A stretch of DNA of 64,000 bases from Flavobacterium piscinae (GCF_004122145.1 NZ_SBKQ01000002.1:248001-312000), one strand, 5' to 3'; positions 25,729-35,153 are shown, counted from the stretch's first letter. A program made the numbers and translations. The notes: generated by a model not told the origin, from the sequence alone.

Positions 25729-26100
25729 ATGTCTTCAAAAACAACTTTAGATACGTTGTACCTCATTAATTCATCTACCAGAAAAGTGTATCTTGATATT
25801 ACGGTGGGCGATGAAGGGCAAACTTCTTTACTTACTGTCAGATTGAATAAAGAGATTGTAGAAGAAAATCATTCAGGCAACCTAACAAAATGCACTATTG
25901 GTAAAAACAATGAGCTGAATGATACTATTTTAAAAATTGAGGTAACCATTGCTGATACGTCAAGAAAAACAAACCTCACTTTTGTAAATATAAAACTTAG
26001 CGGTGGTGTACTAACGCGAAATTACCCACTCTATAAAACAGTTAGCAAGGAAGGTGACTCGGCAGATTACTATTGCCATATTAAATTTTTTAAACCTTAA
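25729..26100 (+). CDS. small conserved protein, first gene of the envelope operon
   Basis: A 123-residue protein, soluble and beta-rich (KVYLDITVGDEGQ, ILKIEVTIADTS, NLTFVNIKLSGG). No signal peptide or catalytic motif. It starts with the phrase LDTLYLINSSTRKVYLDI, suggesting a compact beta sandwich. It is driven by the shared operator and followed 11 bases later by an outer-membrane-type protein. The function is unknown. Confidence 0.65.
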   Translation: MSSKTTLDTLYLINSSTRKVYLDITVGDEGQTSLLTVRLNKEIVEENHSGNLTKCTIGKNNELNDTILKIEVTIADTSRKTNLTFVNIKLSGGVLTRNYPLYKTVSKEGDSADYYCHIKFFKP

Positions 26101-26111
26101 ATCGCTTTAGC

Positions 26112-27359
26112 ATGAAAAAGATACTATGGTTTACTTCATTTCTAATGGTGTTCATATCAACTACTAGAGCACAAGAGGTAGAACTTGATTTATTAAAAGC
26201 TCCGGTTTCTCCGGCTTCCAGTCTCTTGGGATTCGCTCAAAGTGAGATTGATAAACCTACAGATGTATCCGATTTCATGGCTACCATTCAATCGGCTTCT
26301 GATAATTTTAGTAAACTACCTTCCAACTTTGCAATAGATATTGCTCCTTTTTGGCTTACAAAAAGTAACTCACTTAATGATATTTCAACAACCGGATTAG
26401 CAAATTCGTATGGTGGAAATGTCATACCACAAACGTTAGTGCTATCATTTGCTGTAAAAAATGTTGATTCTACCACCATAAACTACAACGCAAATAGCAC
26501 ATATGCCGGTTTTGGTTTTAAATTTTATCTCTACAGAGGAAATTATGACACCAATACGCAGGAAAAACTAAATCAAATTGCGAAGCTCCAACAAAAGAAA
26601 TTGGAACTGATGAAAAATAATGCCGACCAAGTGTATGAGAATCTTTCTTCCGAAATTATAGAACTTAAAGAAAAAAGAGAACAATTGTTCCAAGGAATTG
26701 ATACAGAAGACGATTCACCCGAGAATATTCAATTAATTGAACTTCTTACCTTAAGAGCAGAAAAAATTAATGCCGAAATTGAAGAAAAAATTGAAATTCT
26801 ACTAGAGCAAAATAAATCAACCGAAGAGGTTTCTAATCTTGATGAAAAAATAAAAGCAATTGCAGCTGATTTTCAATTAACCCGAATTGGTTTTACGTGG
26901 GATTTTGCCGGAGGAATCAGCGGAGAATTTCAAAATAAAAGTTTTAACCAAGGCAAAATATACAATGCCGGTATTTGGACAACGTTAGGCTATACCACTG
27001 AAAAGGCAGGAGCCTTCTTAGGCTTAATAAGATACCTTCATAATCCGGAGAGAATATTTGCACTAGATAATACGATTAACGAATTGAATAGTGTCTCCAC
27101 ATTCGATATGGGCTTTCGATATATTGTCGGTGGCACTCAATCCAAATTCAATGCAAGTATTGAAGCAGTGTACAGAAGCTACCTCTCCGATTTTGAAGCA
27201 GATAATTCCTGGAGACTGATGCTGAATTTAGACTATGCCATTCTCAAAAACCAAAAAATTACTTTCTCATTCGGTAAAAACTACGATGGTACTACAACAA
27301 AAGACGGCAACTTAGTCGCTGCGTTAGGCACTGTCTTTGGTTTTGGGAATAAAAGATAA
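26112..27359 (+). CDS. predicted outer-membrane beta-barrel protein with internal coiled coil
   Basis: A 415-residue protein with a signal peptide (MKKILWFTSFLMVFISTTRAQ). The flanking parts have the alternating aromatic/hydrophobic pattern of barrel strands (FAIDIAPFWLTKS, YAGFGFKFYLYRGNYD, FTWDFAGGISGEF, GMRYIVGGTQ-like strands, LMLNLDYAILK). It ends with a short strand, AALGTVFGFGNKR. A charged helix of ~85 residues (about 150-235; KLQQKKLELM, ELKEKREQLF, EEKIEILLEQ) is inserted and probably forms a coiled coil. It may anchor or pass toxins or envelope factors, but only its location is supported. Confidence 0.65.
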   Translation: MKKILWFTSFLMVFISTTRAQEVELDLLKAPVSPASSLLGFAQSEIDKPTDVSDFMATIQSASDNFSKLPSNFAIDIAPFWLTKSNSLNDISTTGLANSYGGNVIPQTLVLSFAVKNVDSTTINYNANSTYAGFGFKFYLYRGNYDTNTQEKLNQIAKLQQKKLELMKNNADQVYENLSSEIIELKEKREQLFQGIDTEDDSPENIQLIELLTLRAEKINAEIEEKIEILLEQNKSTEEVSNLDEKIKAIAADFQLTRIGFTWDFAGGISGEFQNKSFNQGKIYNAGIWTTLGYTTEKAGAFLGLIRYLHNPERIFALDNTINELNSVSTFDMGFRYIVGGTQSKFNASIEAVYRSYLSDFEADNSWRLMLNLDYAILKNQKITFSFGKNYDGTTTKDGNLVAALGTVFGFGNKR

Positions 27360-27368
27360 AACAGTAAT

Positions 27369-28184
27369 ATGATTAACCTAAAAGAAAAAATAGATTTAAT
27401 TGCATCCTACACCATCTTACTAATGATAGTAGGGATTCTTTTCTATTTATACCCAAAAAACCCAAATTCTTGGATCGTAATTGTACTTATTGCATTTGCT
27501 GCCACTATTGTTTTTTACAGAATTCTTGGCGGTATTTCCGAAGGGAGCTCATTAACCCTAAACGGAATGAAAATTGGCGGAAGTGTAGCCATATTTAGCA
27601 TCGTGCTTTATCTTTTGAGTAACCTGATTCAAGACCATGGAAAACTATCAAGTGTAAAGGCTTTTCCATCGGAAGACAAATGGATTGCTATTGACCGTAA
27701 AAATGGTAGTCCAATAAATTTTATCGATTTAAAACAAGACACCACCATTTGCGGAAAAATTAATCCAAATAATAATGAATTAAACCTGAGACTAAACATT
27801 GATGCAGAAAATAATGTAGTAACCGATGGTAATCTAAAATTGGGGGTTTTAAAAATTCCTAAAAACACTTCGCAAGAGAAAGTTTGCCACTTTTCAACAA
27901 CCGAATACATTGAACCGGCACCGGTTCCCCATTTTGAAGTAGAAAACAAGATTTATGAGTTATCGCTCAAATTTGGTTTTTGCATTCAAAAGCCGGGTAC
28001 ACTTTTCTTTAAAATAAAAAACCTCAACGATGTGGAAGCTAAATATGAAGGAACAGATGGACAAATCATTCAACCACGTGGTATCAAAACATTTTATTTG
28101 AACAAGAAAAAGTACTTCATAACATGTACAGAATATGATAGTTATAATGGAAATTCAAAATTCTTACTTGGACTCCTGAATTAA
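27369..28184 (+). CDS. inner-membrane protein with C-terminal soluble domain
   Basis: A 271-residue protein with three hydrophobic segments near residues 10-28, 33-53 and 67-85. They are followed by a ~180-residue soluble, beta-rich domain with three cysteines. The start ATG is 7 bases after the previous stop. No known domain is recognised. Together with the preceding outer-membrane protein it could form an envelope-spanning pair. Confidence 0.6.
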   Translation: MINLKEKIDLIASYTILLMIVGILFYLYPKNPNSWIVIVLIAFAATIVFYRILGGISEGSSLTLNGMKIGGSVAIFSIVLYLLSNLIQDHGKLSSVKAFPSEDKWIAIDRKNGSPINFIDLKQDTTICGKINPNNNELNLRLNIDAENNVVTDGNLKLGVLKIPKNTSQEKVCHFSTTEYIEPAPVPHFEVENKIYELSLKFGFCIQKPGTLFFKIKNLNDVEAKYEGTDGQIIQPRGIKTFYLNKKKYFITCTEYDSYNGNSKFLLGLLN

Positions 28185-28219
28185 ATCTAAAAAAAATTAA
28201 TCAATTAAAAAATAAGAGT

Positions 28220-29320
28220 ATGGGCATTTTTATCATTAGTAACAGACACATCACAACCGTAAAAGGAAAAGAACAATTCAGTAATGACAGCAAACAAAAT
28301 GCATTGCCAACCTTTAGAGTAGCAGAATGCAAGGTATCAGCCGATAACAAAAAAATAACGTATGATATCATCAAAGACATTGAAGACCCGGATTATAATA
28401 AAATTTATGCCGCTTTGAACGACAAGACCAAAATAAAAGAACTGGGCGGCACAGAATATATGTTTTATGATTTGTATAAAACAATGAGCAATGACACGAA
28501 ACCCAATTCAGATGTGCTTTTTTTTATCCATGGATTTGCCACCAGTCATGAAGATGAACTGCAACATATTCTCAAACTGAAAGAACTATACATCGATAGT
28601 GATTCGCCAATTGAAAACCTGATTTATTTAAGTTGGCCAACGTCCAATTCGTATGCATTAACTTATTGGAGTGACAAAGAAGATTCAATAGTGACAGGCC
28701 AAACATTAGCTAGAATTTATGTAAAAATGAACAAGTTTTTTTACACGATGTTCAAAAAATATGAACAGGATAATTGTAAACAAAAAATCCACATCATGGC
28801 TCACTCCATGGGAAATCAAGTACTCAAACAAATGATGGGCAATCTGAACGAAAAATACATAGTACCGTTCATAGGCGAAATAATTTTAGCCCATGCCGAT
28901 GTCTCTTCTAATTCTTTTGAGAACGAACAACCATTAACTAAACTACATAAACTAGGACAAAGAACACACATCTACATTCATAAAAGTGATGATGCTTTAA
29001 CCATTTCTACCACTACCAAAAACTTTTCAAAACGCTTGGGCAAAGCCGGTCCGTCAAATGTTAAAGAGCTTAGCCAATCTACTTTCATCGTAGATGTAAC
29101 CGGAGTAAAATATGATAAACGTAAAAGAACCGGTTTCCTATCCGGATTAAAAGATAATCTCATTGACCATTGGGGATACATGACCAGCACGCAACAAGTA
29201 AATGATATCATTGCAATTCTAAAAGGTGAAGACGAAAGAAGGGTAAAAAACAGAATGCGACACGATATCTATACCAATTATTTTTATTTGAGTTCAGCTA
29301 ACATAGTAGATAAAATTTAA
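28220..29320 (+). CDS. alpha/beta hydrolase (DUF900-like)
   Basis: A 366-residue cytoplasmic protein. DVLFFIHGFATSHEDEL has the oxyanion-hole HG motif. IHIMAHSMGNQVLKQMM is the nucleophile elbow (H-S-M-G-N, as in DUF900 hydrolases). LAHADVSS and the KSDDALTIS region give a candidate acid, and IDHWGY a candidate His. It belongs to the operon opened by the shared operator. Note that the amidase operon at the other end of the regulon also encodes an alpha/beta hydrolase, though with little sequence similarity. The substrate is unknown. Confidence 0.8.
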   Translation: MGIFIISNRHITTVKGKEQFSNDSKQNALPTFRVAECKVSADNKKITYDIIKDIEDPDYNKIYAALNDKTKIKELGGTEYMFYDLYKTMSNDTKPNSDVLFFIHGFATSHEDELQHILKLKELYIDSDSPIENLIYLSWPTSNSYALTYWSDKEDSIVTGQTLARIYVKMNKFFYTMFKKYEQDNCKQKIHIMAHSMGNQVLKQMMGNLNEKYIVPFIGEIILAHADVSSNSFENEQPLTKLHKLGQRTHIYIHKSDDALTISTTTKNFSKRLGKAGPSNVKELSQSTFIVDVTGVKYDKRKRTGFLSGLKDNLIDHWGYMTSTQQVNDIIAILKGEDERRVKNRMRHDIYTNYFYLSSANIVDKI

Positions 29321-29332
29321 TTCATATTAAAA

Positions 29333-29521
29333 ATGAAAAAACTTATAACAACACTAATTTGTTTAGGAATGACTGCAACAATTAATGCACAGGAAAAAAA
29401 ATCTAAACAAAATACGTATGAACAACACCGTAGTGCAAAAACGGGTAGATATGTAACAAAATCTGAAACGAAGAAAAGTCCTAGTACAACCTATACAACT
29501 AAAAGGAAAAAAAGGGAATAA
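29333..29521 (+). CDS. small secreted, strongly basic protein
   Basis: A 62-residue precursor with a clear signal peptide (LITTLICLGMTATINAQ). It leaves a ~42-residue mature chain with about 14 Lys/Arg. The mature part contains HRSAKTGRYVTKSE and ends TKRKKRE. The TGRYVTK block occurs in a widespread family of tiny proteins whose function is unknown, normally without a signal peptide. It sits 12 bases after the hydrolase gene. The net charge would allow binding to DNA, lipopolysaccharide or acidic envelope polymers, but no activity can be assigned. Confidence 0.7.
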   Translation: MKKLITTLICLGMTATINAQEKKSKQNTYEQHRSAKTGRYVTKSETKKSPSTTYTTKRKKRE

Positions 29522-29571
29522 ATAATGTCTAAAAGATTGTTGATTATTAAATAATTTGATGCTTTAACAAA

Positions 29572-30288
29572 ATGGAAATTATTAGTAATATTTCAAAAAA
29601 CACCTCTTTGTGGGAAATTGTAGCATTGTTAGTAGTTATCTATTTAATATGCCGTCCAAACTTAATAAATAGAATAACAAAATTTAAAGTTGGAGATTTT
29701 GAATTGGAGATTAGTGAACTCAAAAAAGAAATTGAAAATGGAAAAGAAAAGATCAATGAACTTCAAGAGGAGATTGAAAGTGAAAAAAGATTATTTGAGG
29801 AAGTATTGAACAAGTTTGATGCTAATGACTCTTTAGATAACTTGGCATCAATAAGACAAATAGTAAAATCTGAGTCGCGAAATAGTTCAGATATAAATTC
29901 ATTTAAAAAAGCATTAAGTAAAAACGCATCGCCAGAGGAACTTTATGCTGTAGCAGTAGGCATAAGAGAAAAAAGACCGCTGGAAATTCTACCAGATTTA
30001 ATTTCTTTATTAGATGAGTTAACTGAGGATAAAAACTTAGGCGGGTATAGACTGAACACCATTTGGACACTCACAAGCTCCGTCCATAAAATACTTATTG
30101 CATGTATAAGAGATGGTCAAAAACCATTTCCCTCAATTGAACTTTTAAATAATATAGAAACAACACTAAAAAAATTGGAAAAGCATCCCAAAGTTCAAGC
30201 AGATAGACCCGATGACCCTTCAAAAGGAATAAGAGGACCAATTAAGCATAGTTTGAGTTGGCTACAAAAAGCAAGAGAAAAAAAGTAA
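29572..30288 (+). CDS. membrane-anchored coiled-coil protein
   Basis: A 238-residue protein with an N-terminal helix (WEIVALLVVIYLICRPNLI), a coiled coil (about 42-85, rich in ELKKEIENGKEK-like heptads) and a C-terminal helical domain (about 120-230). The latter includes KRPLEILPDLISLLDELTED and LNTIWTLTSSVHK. No catalytic residues are recognised. It starts 50 bases after the basic peptide gene, with no terminator seen between them, so it may still belong to that operon. Confidence 0.6.
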   Translation: MEIISNISKNTSLWEIVALLVVIYLICRPNLINRITKFKVGDFELEISELKKEIENGKEKINELQEEIESEKRLFEEVLNKFDANDSLDNLASIRQIVKSESRNSSDINSFKKALSKNASPEELYAVAVGIREKRPLEILPDLISLLDELTEDKNLGGYRLNTIWTLTSSVHKILIACIRDGQKPFPSIELLNNIETTLKKLEKHPKVQADRPDDPSKGIRGPIKHSLSWLQKAREKK

Positions 30289-30391
30289 GAATAAAAAAAA
30301 TCATCTGTAATTAATCAGTTAATGTATGTAAATAATAGATTTTTTTTAATTACAATTCCATTTTAACAAGTCCTGTACCAATCATTAAATT

Positions 30392-31354
30392 ATGAAAAAT
30401 ATTCTAGACACTCCATCACAAAATACAACTGAAAATCTAAAAGCAGTAAAGGATGATCTTGACCTAAAAATTCCATCCAAAAAACTGGAAAAAAACCTAT
30501 TGATAGCAACATGGAATATTCGAAGCTTTGGTGATATAACCCGTAAAGAATTATCCGAACCAAAAGATAGCCCAAAAAGAGATTTTCATTCAGTTCTTTG
30601 CATCGCAGAAATAATAAAACGGTTTGATATTATTGCTATTCAGGAAATAAAGTCAAATCTAAAAGGCCTCAGAGATACCTTAAAAGTGTTAGGAAACGAC
30701 TGGTCGCTGATTCTCACAGATGTCAATAAAGGAGACGATGGTAACGGAGAAAGAATGGGCTACATTTTCGATAACAGAAGAGTACAATTATCCGGCTTAG
30801 CATGCGAATTAGTGGTGCCGCAAGAATGGATAAATACCGTTTCAAACGAAGCACTTACTGAACAGTTTGTGCGTTCACCTTATGCTGTTAGTTTTAGAGC
30901 AATGAATCAAACATTCATTTTAGTAACACTCCACATCAAATACGGAAAATCATCTGCAGATAGAATAAAAGAAGTAAAAGGAATTGCAAGATGGATGGCA
31001 GATTGGGCAAAAGATGTAAATGCCTATCATCAAAACTTAATTTGCTTAGGAGATTTCAACATTGATAAAAGAGGAGACCTACTCAACCAAACATTTATTG
31101 CAGAAGGACTTTACATTCCGGAGGCTTTACAAAGCAATGAAGTAACCAGATCAATCTTTGATGAAACCAAATATTACGACCAAATTGCCTGGTTCAACAA
31201 TGCCCAAAAAATACCTAACCTATCTCTAAAGTTTCTAAACGGAGGTAATTATAATTTCCTCGACAAAGCCCTCATAAACAGAAATATCCCCAAACAAACC
31301 CTCTCATTTATGCTCTCAGACCACTACCCTATCTGGGCTGAATTTGAATTGTAA
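30392..31354 (+). CDS. endonuclease/exonuclease/phosphatase-family protein
   Basis: A 320-residue protein with the EEP fold motifs in order: LLIATWNIRSFGD (Asn), IAIQEIKSN (metal Glu), DGNGERMGYIFDN, ILVTLHIKYG, LICLGDFNID (D-x-N) and a terminal LSDHYPIWAEF (D-H). It could hydrolyse nucleic acid or phosphoester bonds. No signal peptide. About 100 non-coding A/T-rich bases precede it, so it may start a new transcript. A downstream P-loop-like protein follows 20 bases later. Confidence 0.85.
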   Translation: MKNILDTPSQNTTENLKAVKDDLDLKIPSKKLEKNLLIATWNIRSFGDITRKELSEPKDSPKRDFHSVLCIAEIIKRFDIIAIQEIKSNLKGLRDTLKVLGNDWSLILTDVNKGDDGNGERMGYIFDNRRVQLSGLACELVVPQEWINTVSNEALTEQFVRSPYAVSFRAMNQTFILVTLHIKYGKSSADRIKEVKGIARWMADWAKDVNAYHQNLICLGDFNIDKRGDLLNQTFIAEGLYIPEALQSNEVTRSIFDETKYYDQIAWFNNAQKIPNLSLKFLNGGNYNFLDKALINRNIPKQTLSFMLSDHYPIWAEFEL

Positions 31355-31374
31355 CTTTAAAATTAAGTAATTAT

Positions 31375-31815
31375 ATGAAAACAATACTAGCAATTTGGAA
31401 CGCCTCTTCAAAAGGAAAATCCTCCACCATTTTAGAAATAGCAAAACATTTACTCATTCAATTTCCGAACCACAATATAATCTTTTGTGACAAAGATGTA
31501 AATAATTTAACAGTTGATTTCAGACTAGTCATTGAAATCAATGGAAAAATAATAGTATTAGAAAGTCAAGGTGATCCGGGGACAAGACTAGAAGCTAGAT
31601 TAACGGGAATTGTGAATCAATATAATCCGGATTTAATTTTTTGCACGTGCAGAACTAGAGGTGAAACGGTTAACTCAGTCGAAAATACAGCCAATAATTT
31701 TGAATACTTAACTATTTGGTCATCAACTTATCAAACAACACACAATCACAGTACTGTAAATCAAGTTAAAGCAGAGCATTTATTAGATTTAATCAAAAAA
31801 TTAGGTTTAATTTAA
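31375..31815 (+). CDS. small P-loop-like protein
   Basis: A 146-residue protein starting MKTILAIWNASSKGKSSTIL. The SSKGKSST stretch resembles a degenerate Walker A of the ParA/MinD kind (KGKS). It is followed by NIIFCDKDVNN, a deviant counterpart of the Asp in the next strand, and ESQGDPGTRLEA, which resembles the ParA-type DTxGDP. The protein is short for that family (usually above 200 residues). It follows the EEP gene by 20 bases. Whether it binds ATP is uncertain. Confidence 0.6.
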   Translation: MKTILAIWNASSKGKSSTILEIAKHLLIQFPNHNIIFCDKDVNNLTVDFRLVIEINGKIIVLESQGDPGTRLEARLTGIVNQYNPDLIFCTCRTRGETVNSVENTANNFEYLTIWSSTYQTTHNHSTVNQVKAEHLLDLIKKLGLI

Positions 31816-31869
31816 ATGTTAATTTATGTAAGATAAAAATACAAGAGATCATAATAAAAAAAATCAATC

Positions 31870-32769
31870 ATGGCTGTAAAAAAGACTAATGTTTATTTCT
31901 ACCAAATAGTAGCTTTAGTGGAACAAAAACAAAAGGAAAAAATGAATAAATTATTTTCGGAAGTATTCAAATTCAAGAAAAAAAGTTTTAACAAAATCGA
32001 CTTTTCAGATGGTGAAATTTTAATTTCAAATATAAAAAGTATGCACTCAGATAGATACTGTTTAGGTACCTTCATTTATAATCAGAAAAGTAATGTTCCA
32101 CCAAAATTCGATGGTGTAAATACAGAGCCATTAGAATTGAATCATAATCAAGGTTTAGGTTATGATTGTAGTTTTATTTTCGATTCAAAAACAAATATAA
32201 TTGGGTTAGAATCCAGAAGACCCGGAGTTAATTTAAATGCTTTAACAGAATTTATTCATAATAATTATGATGTGCCACAATTTGATTTTTCAATGGTTAT
32301 AATACCATCTGAATATCAAAAATTTTTAGATTCTCCTAGCTATTATAGAATTGAATATGATATTGCTAAACCAACTAATTCAACTGGCATAAAAGGTAAT
32401 AGTTCTTCATCTTTAGATAGCACTATTGATGCAATGGATGAAATAAATGCTTTGAAAGGTTCTATCATCTATTCAGTAGGCAATTATAAAACTAGATCAC
32501 TAAACTTAAAAGAAATAAGATTATTTGTTCAAGGGTTACTAAAACTTAATAAAAGAGAAGATTTTGTAAAAATATTAAAAATAACAGGAACTGACATTGA
32601 TTCAGAAAAATCTAAAGTTTTTGACTTAGTTGCAAATCGTTTGGTTGAAAATATTGAAATAGAAAAACAAAGAATTAATAGTAAATTTTTTATAAAAGAA
32701 AAATATAGGCAATTAGAAGCACTTTATTTGAGACATCAACCTTTACTATTGAAACAGTATAAAATTTAA
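31870..32769 (+). CDS. uncharacterised soluble protein paired with a membrane protein
   Basis: A 299-residue protein starting VKKTNVYFYQIVALVEQ, with GYDCSFIFDSKTNIIGLESRR in the first half and a helical second half ending in QPLLLKQYKI. No known catalytic motif. It shares one base with the next gene's start (TAATG), so the two are translationally coupled. Such a soluble/membrane pair next to other conflict genes may be a defence or toxin-antitoxin unit. I cannot name the family with certainty. Confidence 0.55.
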   Translation: MAVKKTNVYFYQIVALVEQKQKEKMNKLFSEVFKFKKKSFNKIDFSDGEILISNIKSMHSDRYCLGTFIYNQKSNVPPKFDGVNTEPLELNHNQGLGYDCSFIFDSKTNIIGLESRRPGVNLNALTEFIHNNYDVPQFDFSMVIIPSEYQKFLDSPSYYRIEYDIAKPTNSTGIKGNSSSSLDSTIDAMDEINALKGSIIYSVGNYKTRSLNLKEIRLFVQGLLKLNKREDFVKILKITGTDIDSEKSKVFDLVANRLVENIEIEKQRINSKFFIKEKYRQLEALYLRHQPLLLKQYKI

Positions 32770-33191
32770 TGAGTTTATTTTTAGAAAAATATTACCCATT
32801 TATCATTTCTTTAGCCCTAAGCATTTTTAGCTTTGTTTATGGTGAAATTCTGTGTCTAAATTTTGAAAACTTTTATAATACTTCTTTATCAATTTTTAGC
32901 ATATTAATAGGTTTCCTTCTTACTGTTTCAACCATTATTAATACTCTCGACAATGACGTAATCATGTTCATTAAAAAATCTGAAAAGTTTTATTTGTTTA
33001 TTGACTATCTTAAAAAGTCAATATATGCTAGCTTATATTCTTTATTATTAATAGTCTTTTACATTCTTTTCAAAGAGTGTTTATGTAAATTCAATAATTA
33101 TACCAATACTTTACTCATATTTCAAATAACTTTATCATTATTATACTGTTACAGATTTATAAAAATTTTTATAAAGATAGTAGTAAGGTAA
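32769..33191 (+). CDS. small four-helix membrane protein
   Basis: A 140-residue protein with about four hydrophobic segments (FIISLALSIFSFVYG, SIFSILIGFLLTVST, SLYSLLLIVFYILF, LLIFQITLSLLYCY). The loops are short and it ends in a basic tail. Its ATG overlaps the stop of the preceding gene. In two-gene defence units the membrane protein is usually the effector that disrupts the membrane; here this is an analogy only. The ~420 bases after it (33192-33614) contain no gene that I can support, only A/T-rich DNA and a small imperfect hairpin near 33259-33317. Confidence 0.6.
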   Translation: MSLFLEKYYPFIISLALSIFSFVYGEILCLNFENFYNTSLSIFSILIGFLLTVSTIINTLDNDVIMFIKKSEKFYLFIDYLKKSIYASLYSLLLIVFYILFKECLCKFNNYTNTLLIFQITLSLLYCYRFIKIFIKIVVR

Positions 33192-33614
33192 AAAAATTTA
33201 TTTTCTTAAAAAATATTTAAAATTAAAATAGTTTATGAAAACAAAGCTAACCCCCACTGCACGAAGTCCATCTCATAATACTTATATCATTCCGCTAAAG
33301 AGACACGACTTCGAAGTAAATTAATTTCAATTACTCTTAAAAATCTCTTAAAACCCTACTTTCTTAAGTATTCTTTGATTGTCATCTGAATAGTAGTAAT
33401 TAAATAAATCAATTTTATAAAATGGTAAATAAATTTTCACACTTTCCATTCAATAAAAATACCATAAATTTAAATACACAGACGCTGCCTTTTAATGGAT
33501 TAGATTGTACAAACAAAAATTTGATAAACGAAAAAAAATTAGAGAAAAAACTAATAACACAAAAAAATATAAAAAAAATATTACATTTGAAAAATTAAAT
33601 TAAACAAGAAAATT

Positions 33615-35153
33615 ATGAAAAAACTATTACAAGTAGGAGTTATTCTTATTACCGCAAATTATGGCTATTCTCAAGATGGAAGTTTAGACTCAAGTTTTGG
33701 AACAGGAGGAAAAGTTGTTACCTCAATCAACAGCGGTGCTGATATAGCGTATGCAGTGGCACTTCAAAATGACGGTAAAATTGTTGTGGCAGGAATGACC
33801 ACAAATTCATCAACAGGTAAAGATTTTGCTTGTTTACGATACAATTCAGATGGAACTTTAGATACTTCCTTTGGCACAAATGGAATAGTTACCAATGATG
33901 TACAAATCGGTAGTGATGATGTTGCCCATTCAATGGTTATTCAAAGTGATGGAAAAATTATTTTAGCCGGTTACTCCGATGATGGCAGTAATAAAAATGC
34001 AGCTCTAATCAGACTAAACACAGATGGTTCTCTGGATTCTTCGTTCGGAACGTCAGGGAAAGTTTTAACCGATTTTATGACAAATAGAGCTGATGAGATT
34101 AAAACGGTTAAAATTCATGCTTTAACCGGTAATATTGTTGTAGGTGGAACTTCGGCTCAAACTTCAACCAACTCACGTGCTATTATTGCAAGATATACTC
34201 CCGCCGGTATATTAGATACTACGTTTAACACAACAGGTATTTTATTACTTGATGATGCTTCCGGTTCTGGTACATATTTTAATGTGATAGAAGATTTAGC
34301 AATACGATCAAATGGAAGAATTTCAGCTATTGGCTGGATAAATCAACAAGGACTACAATGGAGTTCTAATTATTATGGGTGCAGAGTGAATAGTAATGGA
34401 ACAATGGATACATCTTTCTCATCAGACGGTTACATTGTTACCAATGGTGGATTTAATGGAGATGATAAAGCTTTTTCAATAATTTTAAATGCTGATGACA
34501 GTATTTTATACAGTGGTGGTGGTCATTTAACTACGCTTCAGTATGATTATTTTTTAGGACTGTATAATGCTTCCGGTTCAACAGCAGCAGGACAGGCATT
34601 TTTTGATTATGGTTCGCTTTTGCGAGATATAGCTTACGGTATGGGAATTGACAGTACCGGTAAAGTTGTTTTAGCAGGCTCAAGTGTTGCGACAAATTTA
34701 AATTCTACTTTTGGTGTGGCGAGAGTGAATGCAAACTATACCGTAGACAATACATTTGGAACGTCCGGAAAAGTAACTACTACTTTCGGAACAAACGTTA
34801 GAAATGAGGCATTTGATATGGTTATCCAAACTGATGATAAAATTATTGCGGTAGGTTACACCGGTAATGATATTGCATTAGCCAGATACAATGGAAATAC
34901 TTTATCAACAGGTGAGTTCGATTTAAATTACAAAATTACATTATACCCAAATCCAACTAAAGAGGTCGTAAACATTGATTTACAAAATAACCTTTCTGAT
35001 CAAGAAGAGTTTAAAATTTTTGACATCAATGGGAGAACTATTTTGAACGGAAAGGTATCAAACGGATTAAACCAAATTAATGTTGAAAGTTTAGCAAAGG
35101 GATTATACATTTTTAATTTAGGTAACATTAATCAAAAATTTATAAAAGAATAA
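33615..35153 (+). CDS. T9SS-exported delta-60 repeat protein
   Basis: A 512-residue protein with a signal peptide (LLQVGVILITANYGYSQ). It has at least five delta-60-type repeats with the LDSSFGT / LDTSFGTNG signature, likely forming a beta propeller. The C-terminal ~75 residues are a type IX secretion type-A sorting domain: LYPNPTKEVVNIDL, FKIFDINGRTIL, INVESLAKGLYIFNL and a KFIKE end. It would cross the outer membrane through the T9SS. The TAA is followed by a terminator at 35185. The ligand or role at the surface is unknown. Confidence 0.88.
   Translation: MKKLLQVGVILITANYGYSQDGSLDSSFGTGGKVVTSINSGADIAYAVALQNDGKIVVAGMTTNSSTGKDFACLRYNSDGTLDTSFGTNGIVTNDVQIGSDDVAHSMVIQSDGKIILAGYSDDGSNKNAALIRLNTDGSLDSSFGTSGKVLTDFMTNRADEIKTVKIHALTGNIVVGGTSAQTSTNSRAIIARYTPAGILDTTFNTTGILLLDDASGSGTYFNVIEDLAIRSNGRISAIGWINQQGLQWSSNYYGCRVNSNGTMDTSFSSDGYIVTNGGFNGDDKAFSIILNADDSILYSGGGHLTTLQYDYFLGLYNASGSTAAGQAFFDYGSLLRDIAYGMGIDSTGKVVLAGSSVATNLNSTFGVARVNANYTVDNTFGTSGKVTTTFGTNVRNEAFDMVIQTDDKIIAVGYTGNDIALARYNGNTLSTGEFDLNYKITLYPNPTKEVVNIDLQNNLSDQEEFKIFDINGRTILNGKVSNGLNQINVESLAKGLYIFNLGNINQKFIKE

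Noticed and set aside
26288..26479. Minus-strand frames inside plus-strand genes (for example 26288-26479, 27629-27949, 36479-36769, 39556-39942, 41492-41803)
   Set aside because: They lie wholly inside well-supported genes on the opposite strand and encode no recognisable protein.
31375..31815. ParA/MinD-type partition protein
   Set aside because: The P-loop is degenerate, the protein is too short and no partner ParB or plasmid gene is nearby.
33259..33317. Hairpin CGAAGTC/GACTTCG in the 33.2-33.6 kb gap as a regulatory RNA
   Set aside because: Only a 7-base stem with a long loop, no promoter or terminator features around it.
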